A stretch of DNA of 35,068 nucleotides, from positions 1 to 35,068 of IMG/VR virus record IMGVR_UViG_3300031974_001447. One strand, written 5' to 3'. Below the pieces are notes generated by a model. The model searched no databases. It saw only the letters and a program-made list of their open reading frames with translations, and had not been told where the DNA came from. Position numbers and translations under genes: made by a program. The DNA is from a virus. Shown one piece after another: positions 1 through 7,943 of the stretch. Position 1 is the first letter of the stretch, and every line of letters begins with the position of its first letter.

Positions 1-271
1 CGATTTTGAAAAACACGTAGAAGAAACAATTCATGTGTTTGAGTCAAAAGGTGGAGAAGACTTCTATGCACTTCCCGAAGATATACAACATGTTCTCATA
101 AACATGACTTTCAATTTAGGTGGAACTAGATTTGGTAAGTTTAATAATATGTGGAAAGGTGTTGTTGAATGTGATTGGGAAAAGGTTGCAGTCGAAATGG
201 AAGACAGCCGTTGGTTCAAACAAGTAGGAAGACGTTCAATCGAACTACAGGAGATTGTCAGAAGTGTCTAA
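1..271 (+). CDS. T4-type lysozyme (endolysin), 3' part only
   Basis: The reading frame is open from base 2, so the gene starts upstream of the window; the GTG at 35 is internal. The visible ~89 residues match the C-terminal half of T4 lysozyme (glycoside hydrolase family 24), which cleaves peptidoglycan for lysis. The recognisable part is the helical block NMTFNLGGTRFGKFNN, followed by a DW..VAVEM.DSRW..QVG.RS.EL pattern. In T4 lysozyme this corresponds to the region around INMVFQMGETGVAGF and SRWYNQTPNRA. The catalytic Glu and Asp lie in the N-terminal part and cannot be checked. It could instead be the lysozyme domain of a gp5-like baseplate protein, but the short tail after the domain favours a free endolysin. 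The next gene overlaps its end. Confidence 0.8.
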   Translation, partial: DFEKHVEETIHVFESKGGEDFYALPEDIQHVLINMTFNLGGTRFGKFNNMWKGVVECDWEKVAVEMEDSRWFKQVGRRSIELQEIVRSV

Positions 272-551
272 AGTAAAATGTATTAGACTTGACACTGGAG
301 AAGTATTGATTGGTTTTGTTTCTACTTCACTAATCAGTGGTGATTATACAATCAGTGATGCACAAATTTGTTTAACAAATACCGAAGACGGAAAGTATGA
401 AGTTAACCTTGCACCATGGATTCCGTTTGCAAAAGAATATACATTCACAATAAATAAAGACTTAGTTCAAACAGTATTTGAACCAAGACCACAACTAGAA
501 ACTAACTTCAAAGTTGCAACTGGTAACAACAAAAGACAAAGGGGTAAATAA
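264..551 (+). CDS. small Sm/LSm-like conserved phage protein
   Basis: About 95 residues. The N-terminal half (VKCIRLDTGEVLIGFV, then a variable turn, then ISDAQICLTN) has the short beta-strand pattern G-E-x-L-x-G seen in Sm/LSm-type barrels. Similar small proteins occur in marine T4-like phages; I have this from memory only. The function is unknown; RNA binding would be an inference from the fold. A TTG at 255 would give a slightly longer product, but the AGGAG at 249-253 lies only 1 base before it and 10 bases before the GTG at 264, so GTG 264 is preferred. The gene overlaps the lysozyme stop and shares its last base with the next start (TAATG). Confidence 0.65.
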   Translation: MSKVKCIRLDTGEVLIGFVSTSLISGDYTISDAQICLTNTEDGKYEVNLAPWIPFAKEYTFTINKDLVQTVFEPRPQLETNFKVATGNNKRQRGK

Positions 552-784
552 TGGGAAGAGAAACACTATTAAAAGCACTATTGAGTCAATATCAAGGTGA
601 AATGGATATTGCAATGGCAAACATTGAAGTATACAAAAACAATCCAGCTGGTATTGGTGAACACCCCGACATTGCTCAAGCACTCGATACTCAAATTGAG
701 AAACTTGCAAATGCAAAAGAAAAGTATGATGTCACTTATGACATTTTACACAACAAAAACAAAGTTACTACCTTGACAGAATAG
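551..784 (+). CDS. conserved hypothetical small phage protein
   Basis: 77 residues, ATG overlapping the previous stop (TAATG), so it is probably translationally coupled. The sequence is mostly helical and charged, with an N-terminal LLKALLSQYQGEMDIA helix, a loop N-NPAGIGEHPDI and a second helix ending in KEKYDV. I recognise the combination as a small protein common near gene 43 in marine T4-like phages, without a known function. No metal-binding or catalytic motif is visible. It is the last gene before the DNA polymerase promoter, and the -35 box of that promoter lies inside its final codons. Confidence 0.6.
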   Translation: MGRETLLKALLSQYQGEMDIAMANIEVYKNNPAGIGEHPDIAQALDTQIEKLANAKEKYDVTYDILHNKNKVTTLTE

Positions 785-802
785 ACCCCCTTGTAGTATA
801 AT
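773..802 (+). promoter_or_regulatory. sigma70-like promoter of the DNA polymerase gene
   Basis: TTGACA at 773-778 and TATAAT at 797-802, both perfect consensus, with an 18-base spacer. Only six bases separate TATAAT from the ATG at 809, so the expected +1 is the A of the start codon. There is no Shine-Dalgarno sequence, which suggests a leaderless mRNA. The promoter overlaps the end of the upstream gene. Confidence 0.8.
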
Positions 803-808
803 AACTAC

Positions 809-3325
809 ATGGATTTCTATACTAACGTTTGCAGAACACGTGACAAAATACTTGTCAAAGGCTACAAGAACGGGAAACAACAAAAACTAACAGTTTCCTA
901 CAGACCCAATCATTACATTCCTTCAAAGAAAGGAGACACCCCATTCAAATCATTAGACGGAAGGTCACTGGAAGCAGTGAACCTAAACTCTATGGGTGGT
1001 GCAAGAAAGTTCAGAGAACAATACAATGGTGTAGACGGATTCGAAATCCATGGATACGACAGATATATCTACACTTATATTGCAGATAAATTTCAAGGTG
1101 ACATAGAGTTTGACTTAAAACATATAAAGATTGCAACACTTGATATTGAGTGTGAGTGTGAAGACGGATTTCCCGAACCAACTCTTGCAACTGAAAAGGT
1201 CAATGCAATCTCACTAAAACCACTTGGTAAAGATACACATGTTTTTGGTCTTGGGCCTTGGGAACACAACAGAACAGACGTAGTATATCATAACTGTAAT
1301 AGTGAGGTTGACCTCTTAACTCAGTTTATCAAATACTGGAGACAAGAATCTTTTGATATCATTACAGGTTGGAATGTAAACTCATTCGATATTACATATC
1401 TTTGTAATCGTATTGACAGAATACTAGGAGAGGGAGAACACAAGAAGCTTTCACCATGGAATCAATGTGACGTGAGAGAATTCATGTCTAACTATGGTCA
1501 AAGACAAATGATATTTAATTTATATGGTGTCAACGTTCTTGACTATCTTGAACTCTATCGTAAACATACATTCGTAAATCAAGAATCCTACAAACTAGAA
1601 AACATTGCACAAGTAGAACTTGGAACAGGTAAACTAGATTACTCAGAGTATGGAAATCTACATACACTCTACAAACAGGACTATGCAAAATTCTTAGAAT
1701 ATAATGTCAAAGACGTTGTCCTTGTTGAACAACTAGAAGAAAAACTTGGTCTGATTGAATTGACTTGTGCAATGTCATACAATGCAAAGTGTAATTACAA
1801 CGACACTTTCGGAATGGTGAAGTATTGGGAAACTATTATTTACAACTTCCTTAAAGAACAAAACATACAAACACCACCCCAAAGATTAAAGAGTGGTAAT
1901 GATAAAACACACCAAATTATTGGTGCATATGTTAAAGACCCAATTGTCGGTGGACATGACTGGGTTGTCTCTTTTGACTTGAACTCACTGTATCCACATA
2001 TCATTATGCAATACAATATCTCACCCGAGAAAATGATAAAGGGAAACAGACAAGACTTGACCATTGACAGAATGTTAAACAAAGAATGTGATTTATCTTA
2101 TGTCTATCAACAAGGTCATGCAGTATGTCCAAATGGTGTAATGTATTCTAAAAACAAACAGGGATTTCTTCCCGAACTCATGGAAAAATTCTATGACGAA
2201 AGAAAAGAGTGGAAGAAGAAAATGATTGGTTATCAGAAAGAACGAGAAGTCTGTAAAGAACCCAAACGTAAGAAAGAACTTGATACACTTATTAAACGTG
2301 CATATAACAATCAACAGGTTCGTAAGATTGCACTGAACTCTGCATATGGAGCTCTTGCAAATCAATACTTTGCATTCTTTTCTATTGACCTTGCAGAATC
2401 AATTACTACCAGTGGTCAGTTAATTATCAAATGGGCAGAGAAGACCATTAACGAATTCTTAAACAAGACACTTAATACAGAAGGTGAAGACTATGTGATT
2501 GCAATGGATACTGATTCAGTTTATATCACTATGGATAAACTGGTTAAACAAGTGTTACCCGAAGAAACAGACAAGACTAAGATTGTAGATTTCCTAAACA
2601 AATCAGAGGGAATGATTGAACAAGTTCTTGCACGTGGTTTTGACGACCTTGCAGAATACACCAATGCATTCCAACAGAAAATGCAAATGGGACGTGAGGT
2701 AATTGCAGACAGAGGTATTTGGACTGCAAAGAAAAGATACATTCTCAATGTTCACGATAACGAAGGTGTCAGACTTGCAGAACCTAAACTTAAAATGATG
2801 GGTATTGAGACTGCAAAGTCTTCTACACCTCAATGGGTCAGAACCAAACTAACAGAAGCCTTAAAGGTGGTTATGAATGGAACTGAACAAGACCTATGGG
2901 AGTTCGTAGAGACTGCACGAAAAGAATTTAGAAACCTTCCACCCGAAGAAGTTGCATTCCCAAGAGGTGTTAAAAACCTCGTAACCTATTCAGACCCAGC
3001 TCATATTTACGGAAAGGGTACACCAATTCATGTTCGAGGTTCACTTCTACACAATCATTTACTGAAATCCAAGAACCTCAACATGAGATATGAAATGATT
3101 AAGAACTCAGACAAGATTCGTTTTGCATATCTCACAACCCCAAATCCAATCAATGAAAATGTAATTGCATTCTCAAGTTCTTTACCAAGAGAGTTAGACT
3201 TACATAGATTCATTGATTATGATATGCAGTTTGATAAAGCATTTAATGAACCATTAAAGAATATTGTTAATCTAATCAACTGGAATGTAGAACCAGTTGC
3301 AAGTTTAGATTCGTTCTTTGGTTAG
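809..3325 (+). CDS. 43: family B DNA polymerase (T4 gp43-like)
   Basis: Replicative DNA polymerase with 3'-5' proofreading; 838 residues against 898 in T4. Exonuclease motifs are intact: Exo I LDIECECE (D112, E114), Exo II NVNSFDITYL (D194) and Exo III YNVKDV (Y298, D302). Polymerase motifs follow in order: motif A DLNSLYPHI (D390), motif B KIALNSAYGALAN (about 506-518) and motif C MDTDSVY (D567, D569). All catalytic aspartates are present, so the enzyme should be active. The gene has its own perfect sigma70-like promoter directly against the ATG and no ribosome binding site. It is expected to work with the UvsX, gp41 and gp61 homologues encoded further along. Confidence 0.98.
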   Translation: MDFYTNVCRTRDKILVKGYKNGKQQKLTVSYRPNHYIPSKKGDTPFKSLDGRSLEAVNLNSMGGARKFREQYNGVDGFEIHGYDRYIYTYIADKFQGDIEFDLKHIKIATLDIECECEDGFPEPTLATEKVNAISLKPLGKDTHVFGLGPWEHNRTDVVYHNCNSEVDLLTQFIKYWRQESFDIITGWNVNSFDITYLCNRIDRILGEGEHKKLSPWNQCDVREFMSNYGQRQMIFNLYGVNVLDYLELYRKHTFVNQESYKLENIAQVELGTGKLDYSEYGNLHTLYKQDYAKFLEYNVKDVVLVEQLEEKLGLIELTCAMSYNAKCNYNDTFGMVKYWETIIYNFLKEQNIQTPPQRLKSGNDKTHQIIGAYVKDPIVGGHDWVVSFDLNSLYPHIIMQYNISPEKMIKGNRQDLTIDRMLNKECDLSYVYQQGHAVCPNGVMYSKNKQGFLPELMEKFYDERKEWKKKMIGYQKEREVCKEPKRKKELDTLIKRAYNNQQVRKIALNSAYGALANQYFAFFSIDLAESITTSGQLIIKWAEKTINEFLNKTLNTEGEDYVIAMDTDSVYITMDKLVKQVLPEETDKTKIVDFLNKSEGMIEQVLARGFDDLAEYTNAFQQKMQMGREVIADRGIWTAKKRYILNVHDNEGVRLAEPKLKMMGIETAKSSTPQWVRTKLTEALKVVMNGTEQDLWEFVETARKEFRNLPPEEVAFPRGVKNLVTYSDPAHIYGKGTPIHVRGSLLHNHLLKSKNLNMRYEMIKNSDKIRFAYLTTPNPINENVIAFSSSLPRELDLHRFIDYDMQFDKAFNEPLKNIVNLINWNVEPVASLDSFFG

Positions 3326-3333
3326 GAGACACT

Positions 3334-3507
3334 ATGAAACACATGATACGTTGGATGAAGATTAATGCATTTATTAATCTATATCTTGGAATAATTTTAA
3401 CATTCGTTTTGATTGCACTGGTAGTGGATATTACACTGGACAGTTATTGGCATTCAAACGACTTCAAAGATTTACTTTTAGGTAAAGATGTGGCACCTAC
3501 TGATTAG
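3334..3507 (+). CDS. small single-pass membrane protein
   Basis: 57 residues starting MKHMIRWMKINAFINLY, with a hydrophobic segment of about 20 residues (roughly 17-36: LGIILTFVLIALVV) and a short charged C-terminus ending GKDVAPTD. A good AGGAG lies six bases before the ATG, so this short frame is probably a real gene. Basic N-terminus and acidic tail suggest N-in, C-out orientation. Function unknown. A holin or antiholin role is possible given size and topology, but nothing in the sequence proves it. It lies directly behind the polymerase gene and overlaps the start of the longest form of the next frame. Confidence 0.55.
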   Translation: MKHMIRWMKINAFINLYLGIILTFVLIALVVDITLDSYWHSNDFKDLLLGKDVAPTD

Positions 3508-3730
3508 TATAAAGTTTTATGTGTATAGTGTATCGACTGCACATACACTGATAATGTTTTATATGTTCCCAATTATACCAATTGCAATAGGTTATATACT
3601 TCTTGCAGCTGCAATAGGTGGTTTTGGTTTGTATATTGCATATGATTACGATAGAACATTCACTCAATACAAGAAAACTCAAAACCCGATGGATTGGGAC
3701 TTGTTTGACACTAAATACCATAGGAGTTAG
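3488..3730 (+). CDS. small membrane protein with uncertain start
   Basis: Open for 80 residues from ATG 3488. Internal ATGs at 3554 and 3563 would give 58 or 55 residues and would start just before the hydrophobic part. The protein has one or two membrane segments (MFPIIPIAIGYILLAAAIGG, then FGLYIAYDY) and a polar tail ending DWDLFDTKYHRS. No clear Shine-Dalgarno sequence supports any of the three starts, so the N-terminus is open. Function unknown. The grouping of two small membrane proteins and a lipoprotein at 3.3-4.05 kb suggests envelope-related roles, but this is inference. Confidence 0.45.
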   Translation: MWHLLISIKFYVYSVSTAHTLIMFYMFPIIPIAIGYILLAAAIGGFGLYIAYDYDRTFTQYKKTQNPMDWDLFDTKYHRS

Positions 3731-3777
3731 ATTCTCAGTTGGAGGTCTAATGAAATTAATCCATAACGGAGTAAACA

Positions 3778-4053
3778 ATGAAAATAGCATATATTGCTAT
3801 TTTTGTGGGTATATTACTTCCTTCTTGTGCCTCAGTTGGAGCAGTTATTGAAGGTGGTAAAGAGTTTACAACTGGTGTTGTCGATGGTGCAGTTCAAGGA
3901 ACTCAAACATTGGTAAATGCAGTTGCAGATGATGTAGTCTCAGTTGGAACTTTAGCAGCTAATACTGCAACAGGTGTTGTTAACACTGTAGCAGACGAAG
4001 TTGATAGACAGACAGATGAACTACAAGAGGAAGAGAAAACTGAAAAAAAGTAG
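3778..4053 (+). CDS. small lipoprotein, Ala/Val-rich
   Basis: 91 residues with a signal sequence (MKIAYIAIFVGILLPSC) and a lipobox (LLPSC) placing the lipidated cysteine at residue 17. The mature part is a low-complexity amphipathic stretch rich in Ala, Val, Thr and Asp, with repeated V-N-A/T-V-A-D-(D/E) units, and ends in a charged EEEKTEKK tail. Start supported by GGAG ten bases upstream. Function unknown; an envelope-anchored coiled or amphipathic protein is likely. The frame ends on A AAA AAG TAG, a classic bacterial -1 slippery site immediately before the stop (see findings). The terminator at 4135 lies just downstream. Confidence 0.65.
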   Translation: MKIAYIAIFVGILLPSCASVGAVIEGGKEFTTGVVDGAVQGTQTLVNAVADDVVSVGTLAANTATGVVNTVADEVDRQTDELQEEEKTEKK

Positions 4054-4134
4054 AGGAGGTCATTCCGACAGTTGTATTACTGGAGGCTATGATGCTCTAT
4101 TGTTCAGAGTTCCCACAAAAATGTAGAACTAGAA

Positions 4135-4161
4135 GAGGGAACTAGTAGTTCCCTCTTTTTT
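4135..4161 (+). terminator. intrinsic transcription terminator
   Basis: Perfect 9-bp stem (GAGGGAACT / AGTTCCCTC) with a 3-base loop, followed by TTTTTT at 4156-4161. It closes the polymerase-to-lipoprotein transcription unit and is followed at once by a late-type promoter for the next gene. Confidence 0.9.
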
Positions 4162-4166
4162 ATTAA

Positions 4167-4174
4167 CATAAATA
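4167..4174 (+). promoter_or_regulatory. T4-like late promoter motif (CATAAATA) before iscU
   Basis: CATAAATA at 4167-4174 (an overlapping AATAAATA lies at 4171-4178), just after a terminator. Spacing to the ATG at 4181 is six bases, so late transcription would begin within about one base of the start codon. There is no Shine-Dalgarno sequence. Confidence 0.6.
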
Positions 4175-4180
4175 AATATA

Positions 4181-4600
4181 ATGGCATATAGTAAACAAGT
4201 AGTAGATAGATTCGAAGAGGTTTTAAATAACCCCGAGAAACATGCAGTCGGAAGATTTGACCCTAAAGACCCAATGGTCGCAACGGGTATGACTGGAGCT
4301 CCTGCTTGTGGTGATGTCATGAAACTTCAATTGAAGTTAGACATGGACGAGAGAATCGTTGATGTTAAATTTAAAACATATGGTTGTGGAAGTGCTATTG
4401 CAAGTTCTTCTTTGTTTGTTGACATGCTTACAGGTAAAACTATCGAAGAAGCAAAACTAGTTAAAGATAAAGACATTGCAGAAGCATTAGAACTACCACC
4501 AATCAAATTACATTGTTCTGTTCTTGCAGAAGACAGTATAAGAAAAGCAATAGAAAACTGGGAAGAAAAATCTTCTCATAGGAAACATAATTATGTATGA
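4181..4600 (+). CDS. iscU: IscU-like iron-sulfur cluster scaffold
   Basis: 139 residues, full-length and very close to bacterial IscU, the scaffold on which [2Fe-2S]/[4Fe-4S] clusters are built before transfer. All three ligand cysteines are visible: GAPACGDV (C43, with the conserved Asp at 45), YGCGSAIASSS (C69) and KLHCSVLAED (C112, preceded by His111). The LPPIK motif at 105-109 corresponds to the LPPVK loop that HscA chaperone recognises in E. coli, so it could plug into a host Isc machinery. The start MAYSKQVVDRFEE aligns with the bacterial N-terminus MAYSEKVIDHYEN. The gene has a late-type promoter against its ATG and overlaps the nuclease gene. Host-derived auxiliary gene by inference. 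Confidence 0.95.
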   Translation: MAYSKQVVDRFEEVLNNPEKHAVGRFDPKDPMVATGMTGAPACGDVMKLQLKLDMDERIVDVKFKTYGCGSAIASSSLFVDMLTGKTIEEAKLVKDKDIAEALELPPIKLHCSVLAEDSIRKAIENWEEKSSHRKHNYV

Positions 4601-5054
4601 GTATAAAGTAACAGTAGTCAAAGTCGTAGATGGAGACACTATTGATGTGGATATCGATTTAGGTTTTGGTATGGTTTACAAAAAACAAAGAGTTAGAATG
4701 TTGGGTATTGACACGCCAGAATCTAGAACTAGAGATAAAGTCGAAAAATTATTTGGTAAAGCAAGTAAGAAACACCTTAAAAAATTACTAGAGGAGTGTG
4801 AAAGTGTATCACTTGTATCACACGACAAAGGTAAATTTGGTAGAATCCTTGGTGAGTTATTTACACACCACGTAGAAGGTCACCCAGTATTTGGTCATAA
4901 AGTTAATATCAACAAACAAATGATATTAGATTCACATGCAGTTCCTTACACTGGAGACAGTAAAGACCTAATTGAAGAACAACACTTGGATAACAGACAA
5001 AGAGTTATGCACCAAGGTTATGTAACACAAGAGGATATAGATAAAGTATCATGA
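4593..5054 (+). CDS. staphylococcal nuclease-like (SNase/thermonuclease) protein
   Basis: 153 residues with the SNase fold signature: VVDGDTIDVD near the N-terminus, RVRMLGIDTPES (R35, D40, E43, the same roles as in the S. aureus enzyme) and GKFGRILGEL, where R84 corresponds to the second catalytic Arg. The active site is therefore complete, and Ca2+-dependent DNA/RNA cleavage is expected. No signal peptide is visible, so it would act in the cytoplasm or be packaged. Its ATG lies inside the last codons of iscU and its stop overlaps the next small gene (ATGA), so the three are probably co-transcribed. A role in host DNA degradation is inference. Confidence 0.9.
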   Translation: MYEYKVTVVKVVDGDTIDVDIDLGFGMVYKKQRVRMLGIDTPESRTRDKVEKLFGKASKKHLKKLLEECESVSLVSHDKGKFGRILGELFTHHVEGHPVFGHKVNINKQMILDSHAVPYTGDSKDLIEEQHLDNRQRVMHQGYVTQEDIDKVS

Positions 5055-5221
5055 TTATAACAATAATGGACTGTTTCTATATCTTTATGATTGCAATAAT
5101 CTTTGGATTTATTATACACCTAGAATCTAAAGTTAATCAACTTGTTTCTATGATGGAAGAACATATCAAGGTTGACCAAAAACTTTGTGAAATTTCAAAC
5201 AAATTAGACAAAACCCCCTAG
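5051..5221 (+). CDS. small single-pass membrane protein
   Basis: 56 residues; ATG overlaps the nuclease stop (ATGA), indicating translational coupling. Residues 1-22 form a hydrophobic segment (MIITIMDCFYIFMIAIIFGF), followed by a predicted helical cytoplasmic tail with heptad-like hydrophobics (VNQLVSMMEEHIKVDQKLCEI). A membrane-anchored short coiled coil is the most that can be said. Function unknown. The -35 box of the uvsX promoter overlaps its stop codon. Confidence 0.5.
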   Translation: MIITIMDCFYIFMIAIIFGFIIHLESKVNQLVSMMEEHIKVDQKLCEISNKLDKTP

Positions 5222-5247
5222 ACAATAAAGGACTACATATGTATAAT
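5219..5247 (+). promoter_or_regulatory. sigma70-like promoter of uvsX
   Basis: TAGACA at 5219-5224, 17-base spacer, TATAAT at 5242-5247. Expected +1 near 5254, leaving a leader of about 20 bases that contains GGAG at 5263-5266, seven bases before the uvsX ATG. This is the conventional arrangement, in contrast to the leaderless genes elsewhere in the window. Confidence 0.75.
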
Positions 5248-5273
5248 AGAGTTATACATTATGGAGAAGTGTT

Positions 5274-6326
5274 ATGTCATTTATTAAAGATTTAGTCAAA
5301 TCAACTGGAAACGAATATGCAAATATAGTTTCAGATGGTGTGGCTGCTGGAGACGTAGATACATTCGTAGATACGGGTAGTTATGTCTTCAATTCACTTT
5401 TGAGTGGTTCACTATATGGTGGACTTCCCTCAAACAAAATCACTGCAATCGCAGGTGAATCTGCAACAGGAAAAACTTACTTTGCCTTGGGTATGGTAAA
5501 ACAATTCCTTGAAGACCACCCCGATTCTGCAGTTATCTATTTCGAATCTGAATCTGCAATCAGTAAATCAATGATTGAAGATAGAGGAATCGATTCAAAA
5601 AGAATGGTTATCGTGCCTGTGGTCACTGTTCAAGAATTCAGAAAACAGGCAATATCCATACTTGATAAGTATCTTGAAACACCCAAGGATAAGAGACCAC
5701 CTATGATGATGTGTCTTGACTCACTTGGAATGTTATCAACTACTAAAGAAATCGAGGACACTGCCGAGGGTAAAGAAACCCGAGACATGACTCGTGCTCA
5801 AGTTGTTAAAGGTGCATTCAGAGTTCTAACACTTAAGTTAGGACGTGCTGGTGTTCCAATGATTGTAACTAATCACACTTATGACGTGATTGGTTCTATG
5901 TTCCCTCAGAAAGAAATGGGTGGTGGAAGTGGTCTCAAATATGCAGCCTCTTCAATTATCTATCTTTCAAAGAAAAAAGAGAAGGAAGGAACAGAAGTCG
6001 TTGGTAATATCATTCATTGTAAGAATGCAAAATCTAGATTGACTGTAGAAAATAGAATAGTTGACGTAAGACTATCTTATGACAGTGGACTAGATAGATA
6101 CTATGGTCTTTTAGACCTTGCACTTGCAAGTGGAATCTTTGAGAAAAGTTCTACTCGTATCAAACTACCAAATGGTAAAACAGAATTTGGTAAAACAATT
6201 AATAACAACCCCGAGAAATACTTTACACCCGATGTAATGGAAAGACTCGAAACAGTAGTAGAAGGATACTTTAAATATGGAAACACGAATAGAACAGACG
6301 ATACTGAAGAACCTAGTTCAGAATGA
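5274..6326 (+). CDS. uvsX: UvsX recombinase (RecA family)
   Basis: 350 residues; strand-exchange ATPase for recombination-dependent replication and repair. Walker A is GESATGKT (about residues 61-68) and Walker B is MMMCLDS (D149). The region after the P-loop ([12 protein letters not shown]) matches the RecA/UvsX core, and loop L2 lies around [17 protein letters not shown]. The C-terminus is acidic ([12 protein letters not shown]), as in RecA-type proteins. A canonical sigma70-like promoter and a GGAG site precede it. Its 3' end overlaps gene 41 by 50 bases, so recombinase and helicase are probably expressed together. Confidence 0.97.
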   Translation: MSFIKDLVKSTGNEYANIVSDGVAAGDVDTFVDTGSYVFNSLLSGSLYGGLPSNKITAIAGESATGKTYFALGMVKQFLEDHPDSAVIYFESESAISKSMIEDRGIDSKRMVIVPVVTVQEFRKQAISILDKYLETPKDKRPPMMMCLDSLGMLSTTKEIEDTAEGKETRDMTRAQVVKGAFRVLTLKLGRAGVPMIVTNHTYDVIGSMFPQKEMGGGSGLKYAASSIIYLSKKKEKEGTEVVGNIIHCKNAKSRLTVENRIVDVRLSYDSGLDRYYGLLDLALASGIFEKSSTRIKLPNGKTEFGKTINNNPEKYFTPDVMERLETVVEGYFKYGNTNRTDDTEEPSSE

Positions 6327-7674
6327 AGAGTTTGCACGAAAGTGCGTCCCATTCATTAAGTCCGAGTATTTTGCCGATACTGATGAAAGAACTGTATTCA
6401 ATGAAATACATGAATACTTTCAGAAGTATATCAAATCCCCAACTGTAGAAGCACTTCTCATAAATCTTGAAAACAATTCTTCTCTTAACGAGAGTATTGC
6501 AAAAGGTTCAAAAACTATAGTTGATAAGATTGGTAAAGATAAGGAGACCACACCAAGTGAGTGGTTAGTGGAAGAAACGGAGAAATGGTGTAAAGATAGA
6601 GCAATCTATATTGCAGTCATGGATTCGATTGAAGTCATTGACAAGAAATCACAAAGGTCTACTGGTGAAATACCCGAACTATTGAAAGACGCACTTTCCG
6701 TGTCCTTTGACACAAACATTGGACATGACGTGTTAGAAGACTCAGATGCAAGATGGGAATTCTATCATACGGAAGAAGAGAAGATTCCGTTTGACTTAGA
6801 ATACTTCAACAAGATTACCAAAGGTGGATTACCAAACAAAACACTTAACATTGTTCTTGCTGGAACTGGTGTTGGTAAATCATTGTTTATGTGTCACCAA
6901 GCTGCTTCATGTCTTATGATGAACAAGAATGTTTTATACATTACACTAGAAATGTCAGAGGAAAGGATTGCAGAGAGAATAGATGCAAACACTATGAATG
7001 TTCCTATGAAAGAATTACCCGACTTGTCTAAGAAAATGTTTGAGAAGAAAGTTGATAAACTGAAAAACAAAACTAAAGGTAAACTTATAGTCAAAGAATA
7101 TCCAACTGCAACTGCACATGTAGGACACTTCAGACACCTATTACAAGAATTGGATATCAAAAAAGACTTTCAACCCGATATTATATTTGTAGATTATCTG
7201 AACATATGTGCTTCACATAGAATCAAGCCAGGAGCTGGTGCAAACTCATACACACTAGTAAAGAGTATTGCAGAGGAACTCAGAGGTCTTGCAGTGGAGT
7301 TTGACGTTCCATTAGTCAGTGCAACACAAACCACAAGAAGTGGATTTGGTTCTACAGATATAGGACTTGAAGATACTTCAGAATCCTTTGGATTGCCTGC
7401 AACTGCAGACTTAATGTTTGCATTGATTACCAGTGACGAACTAGAAGAACTAGACCAACTCGTAGTGAAACAGTTAAAGAACAGATACAATGACCCTACA
7501 ATCTTCAAAAGATTTGTAATCGGTATTGATAGAAGTAGAATGAAACTCTATGATTGTGAACAAGAAGCTCAAGAAGAGTTATTTGAGAATACTGAGAGTT
7601 ATAATGACGACACTCCAGTGTTTGATAGAGGAAGGAATGATGGTCAAAAAAGGGACTTTAACGACTTCAAATAA
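6277..7674 (+). CDS. 41: replicative DNA helicase (T4 gp41, DnaB-like)
   Basis: 465 residues, close to T4 gp41 (475). It unwinds the lagging-strand template and recruits primase. An N-terminal helical domain with the gp41-like stretch [10 protein letters not shown] is followed by the RecA-like motor: Walker A GTGVGKS (about 197-203), [20 protein letters not shown] and Walker [10 protein letters not shown] (D306), then [10 protein letters not shown]. The C-terminal tail is acidic and disordered. The start at ATG 6277, inside uvsX, keeps the expected N-terminal helix and has AAGGA upstream. It should act with the gp61 primase encoded at 21.7 kb. Confidence 0.96.
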   Translation: METRIEQTILKNLVQNEEFARKCVPFIKSEYFADTDERTVFNEIHEYFQKYIKSPTVEALLINLENNSSLNESIAKGSKTIVDKIGKDKETTPSEWLVEETEKWCKDRAIYIAVMDSIEVIDKKSQRSTGEIPELLKDALSVSFDTNIGHDVLEDSDARWEFYHTEEEKIPFDLEYFNKITKGGLPNKTLNIVLAGTGVGKSLFMCHQAASCLMMNKNVLYITLEMSEERIAERIDANTMNVPMKELPDLSKKMFEKKVDKLKNKTKGKLIVKEYPTATAHVGHFRHLLQELDIKKDFQPDIIFVDYLNICASHRIKPGAGANSYTLVKSIAEELRGLAVEFDVPLVSATQTTRSGFGSTDIGLEDTSESFGLPATADLMFALITSDELEELDQLVVKQLKNRYNDPTIFKRFVIGIDRSRMKLYDCEQEAQEELFENTESYNDDTPVFDRGRNDGQKRDFNDFK

Positions 7675-7682
7675 AAACCCTC

Positions 7683-7711
7683 TTTACAGACCACCTAAAT
7701 AATGTTATACT
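7683..7711 (+). promoter_or_regulatory. sigma70-like promoter, almost leaderless
   Basis: TTTACA at 7683-7688, 17-base spacer, TATACT at 7706-7711. Expected +1 near 7718, three to four bases before the ATG at 7722. A CTAAATA late-type motif also lies at 7695-7701 between the two boxes. Confidence 0.65.
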
Positions 7712-7721
7712 AGATGGTTCT

Positions 7722-7898
7722 ATGAAGAAAGTGATAAAAGGTTCAGAGGTTATTTCAAGTATAACCGAAAAAATTGAACTCAAAAAACAATTGAGAGATG
7801 CACGTGCATCTAAAGATATTAAAGAAATTGATAAGATTTCTAAAAAAATTGCAAAAATAGAGACAAAACTATCTTCCTCACCCCTTGCAAAATCCTAA
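7722..7898 (+). CDS. small helical charged protein
   Basis: 58 residues beginning MKKVIKGSEVISSITEK. The central part is strongly charged and helical (ELKKQLRDARASKDIKEIDK) with heptad spacing of Ile and Leu, so a short coiled coil is likely. It ends in a Ser/Pro tail (SSSPLAKS). No Shine-Dalgarno sequence precedes it, but a sigma70-like promoter sits directly upstream. The stop codon is embedded in a CTAAATA late motif for the next gene. It fills the gap between gene 41 and the late block. Function unknown. Confidence 0.5.
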   Translation: MKKVIKGSEVISSITEKIELKKQLRDARASKDIKEIDKISKKIAKIETKLSSSPLAKS

Positions 7899-7901
7899 AT
7901 A
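7895..7901 (+). promoter_or_regulatory. late-type promoter motif CTAAATA
   Basis: CTAAATA at 7895-7901 overlaps the stop codon of the upstream small gene. Transcription from about 7907 would give a leader of about 37 bases containing CGGAGA before the ATG at 7944. Confidence 0.55.
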
Positions 7902-7943
7902 ATAACATAGATTACATACACTATAGTTAATCACGGAGAAGAT

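Noticed and set aside
255-263. TTG start for the Sm-like gene
   Set aside because: The AGGAG is only one base before this TTG; GTG 264 has correct spacing.
4089-4145. 18-codon frame (MMLYC...) between lipoprotein and terminator
   Set aside because: As a separate gene its spacing to GGAGG is poor for the first ATG. It is more interesting as the -1 frame extension of the lipoprotein and is treated there.
5261-5287. Eight-codon open frame overlapping the uvsX start
   Set aside because: It has no ribosome binding site of its own and is probably a by-product of the uvsX leader.
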